This document shows, in pieces, positions 63,727-64,000 of a stretch of DNA of 64,000 nucleotides (position 1 is its first letter; the number at the start of each line of letters is the position of its first letter). The notes beneath the pieces were generated by a model. The model worked only from the letters and a program-made list of their open reading frames with translations, searched no databases and had not been told where the DNA came from. This stretch comes from Belliella kenyensis (lineage in GTDB: Bacteria > Bacteroidota > Bacteroidia > Cytophagales > Cyclobacteriaceae). The stretch is from the NCBI RefSeq assembly GCF_022549675.1, contig NZ_JAKZGR010000013.1, positions 1 through 64,000 of the forward strand, given 5' to 3'. The position numbers and the translations under genes are program-made.

Positions 63727-64000
63727 TTATAACCTACGCTTATTAGGATTCAAATTACTGTACCCTACCAATTCATCATACCTACTACCCACATCCCTGA
63801 AATAAACCAATACCTCATATTCATTTTCTGTCTCAAAATGATCTCCTTCTATAGGTGACATGTTCCAGCCATCATTTGTTTTATAGGCAAATTGATAATC
63901 ATACCATCCTTGCTTCAAAAGTAAAGTAGCTTGATAAGTATTTGTCTTTTTGTCAAGTACCATTTTTGCATCCGAATCAGTTCCCCAATTACTAAGCGAT
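63727..64000 (-). CDS. DUF5103-type protein, C-terminal part only
   Basis: The gene runs off the right edge, and 91 codons are visible. The sequence LSNWGTDSDAKMVLDKKTNTYQATLLLKQGWYDYQFAYK, then EGDHFETENEYEVLVYFRDVGSRYDELVGYSNLNP, matches the end of DUF5103 proteins. These are exported beta-sandwich proteins of Bacteroidota with unknown role. The frame is open through to the window boundary, so the internal ATG at 63963 is not the start. It is convergent with the Cas6-like gene. Confidence 0.78.
   Translation of the reverse strand, partial: SLSNWGTDSDAKMVLDKKTNTYQATLLLKQGWYDYQFAYKTNDGWNMSPIEGDHFETENEYEVLVYFRDVGSRYDELVGYSNLNPNKRRL

Noticed and set aside
63611-63805. 64-codon plus-strand frame near the right edge
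   Set aside because: It overlaps the DUF5103 C-terminus on the other strand and lacks any signal for translation.
62560-64000. CRISPR array near the Cas6-like gene
   Set aside because: No regularly spaced direct repeats of 25-40 bp were found in the flanks or elsewhere in the window.

Overview
The window reads as a piece of a low-GC Bacteroidota chromosome. Gene content and protein style suggest Cytophagales, probably near Cyclobacteriaceae. Clues are an IPExxxVDY-type protein beside pyruvate kinase, a DUF3276/PUR-like protein, a DUF5103 protein, a large TonB-dependent receptor, LytTR regulation, a TTG/GTG minority of starts, and repeated promoter boxes of the Bacteroidota type (TTTG at -33, TAnnTTTG at -7). 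The genus is inference. No rRNA, tRNA or CRISPR array was seen.

Layout. Positions 1-3000 hold a cut-off secreted protein, a small membrane protein and a GH99/WbsX-like lipoprotein. From 3.3 to 18.8 kb is a dense housekeeping block. It contains pfkA, miaA, a two-regulator signalling operon running into an MBL hydrolase and an RqcH-like protein, pyk, acpP-fabF-rnc, nadE, lgt, yidD and a BamA/TamA-like protein. From 19 to 27 kb are envelope genes: a PorV-like barrel with a helix-hairpin-helix protein, a zinc metalloprotease and a TonB-dependent receptor.

From 27.2 to 33.6 kb is a small accessory island with remnants (rhodanese, HsdS, ATPase). Its intact genes are an AAA ATPase of the DUF4143 type, a dGTPase with a PolA-head-like nucleotidyltransferase, and the DUF5131/TcmP pair. 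The island is bracketed by two same-direction copies of one ATPase locus, the right copy being a pseudogene. Both copies keep three 18-bp palindromes at a 29-bp period just before the start codon.

From 33.7 to 38.9 kb is a DUF2306 membrane protein, a LytTR regulator and a his cluster (hisH-hisA-hisF-hisIE, minus strand). Its spacers carry heptanucleotide arrays. A palindrome sits exactly 18 nt before hisH, hisA and hisF. From 39 to 53 kb come a Nudix-MATE-thioesterase-M24 peptidase run, an Lrp regulator, TPR proteins, an M3 oligopeptidase, a CDF transporter, an AI-2E transporter and a hybrid histidine kinase. From 54 to 64 kb come a porin, aconitase, a LuxC-like reductase, ferredoxin, a DUF3276 protein, a second AI-2E transporter, ychF, a solitary Cas6-like gene with its own strong promoter, and the end of a DUF5103 gene.

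The most notable features are: a 151-bp MITE-like element in three copies, two with perfect 9-bp target duplications; the island with its phased palindromes and dGTPase/nucleotidyltransferase pair; the his leader palindromes and heptamer arrays; and the orphan Cas6-like gene. All functional calls come from reading the sequence and recalled family knowledge. No database search was run.
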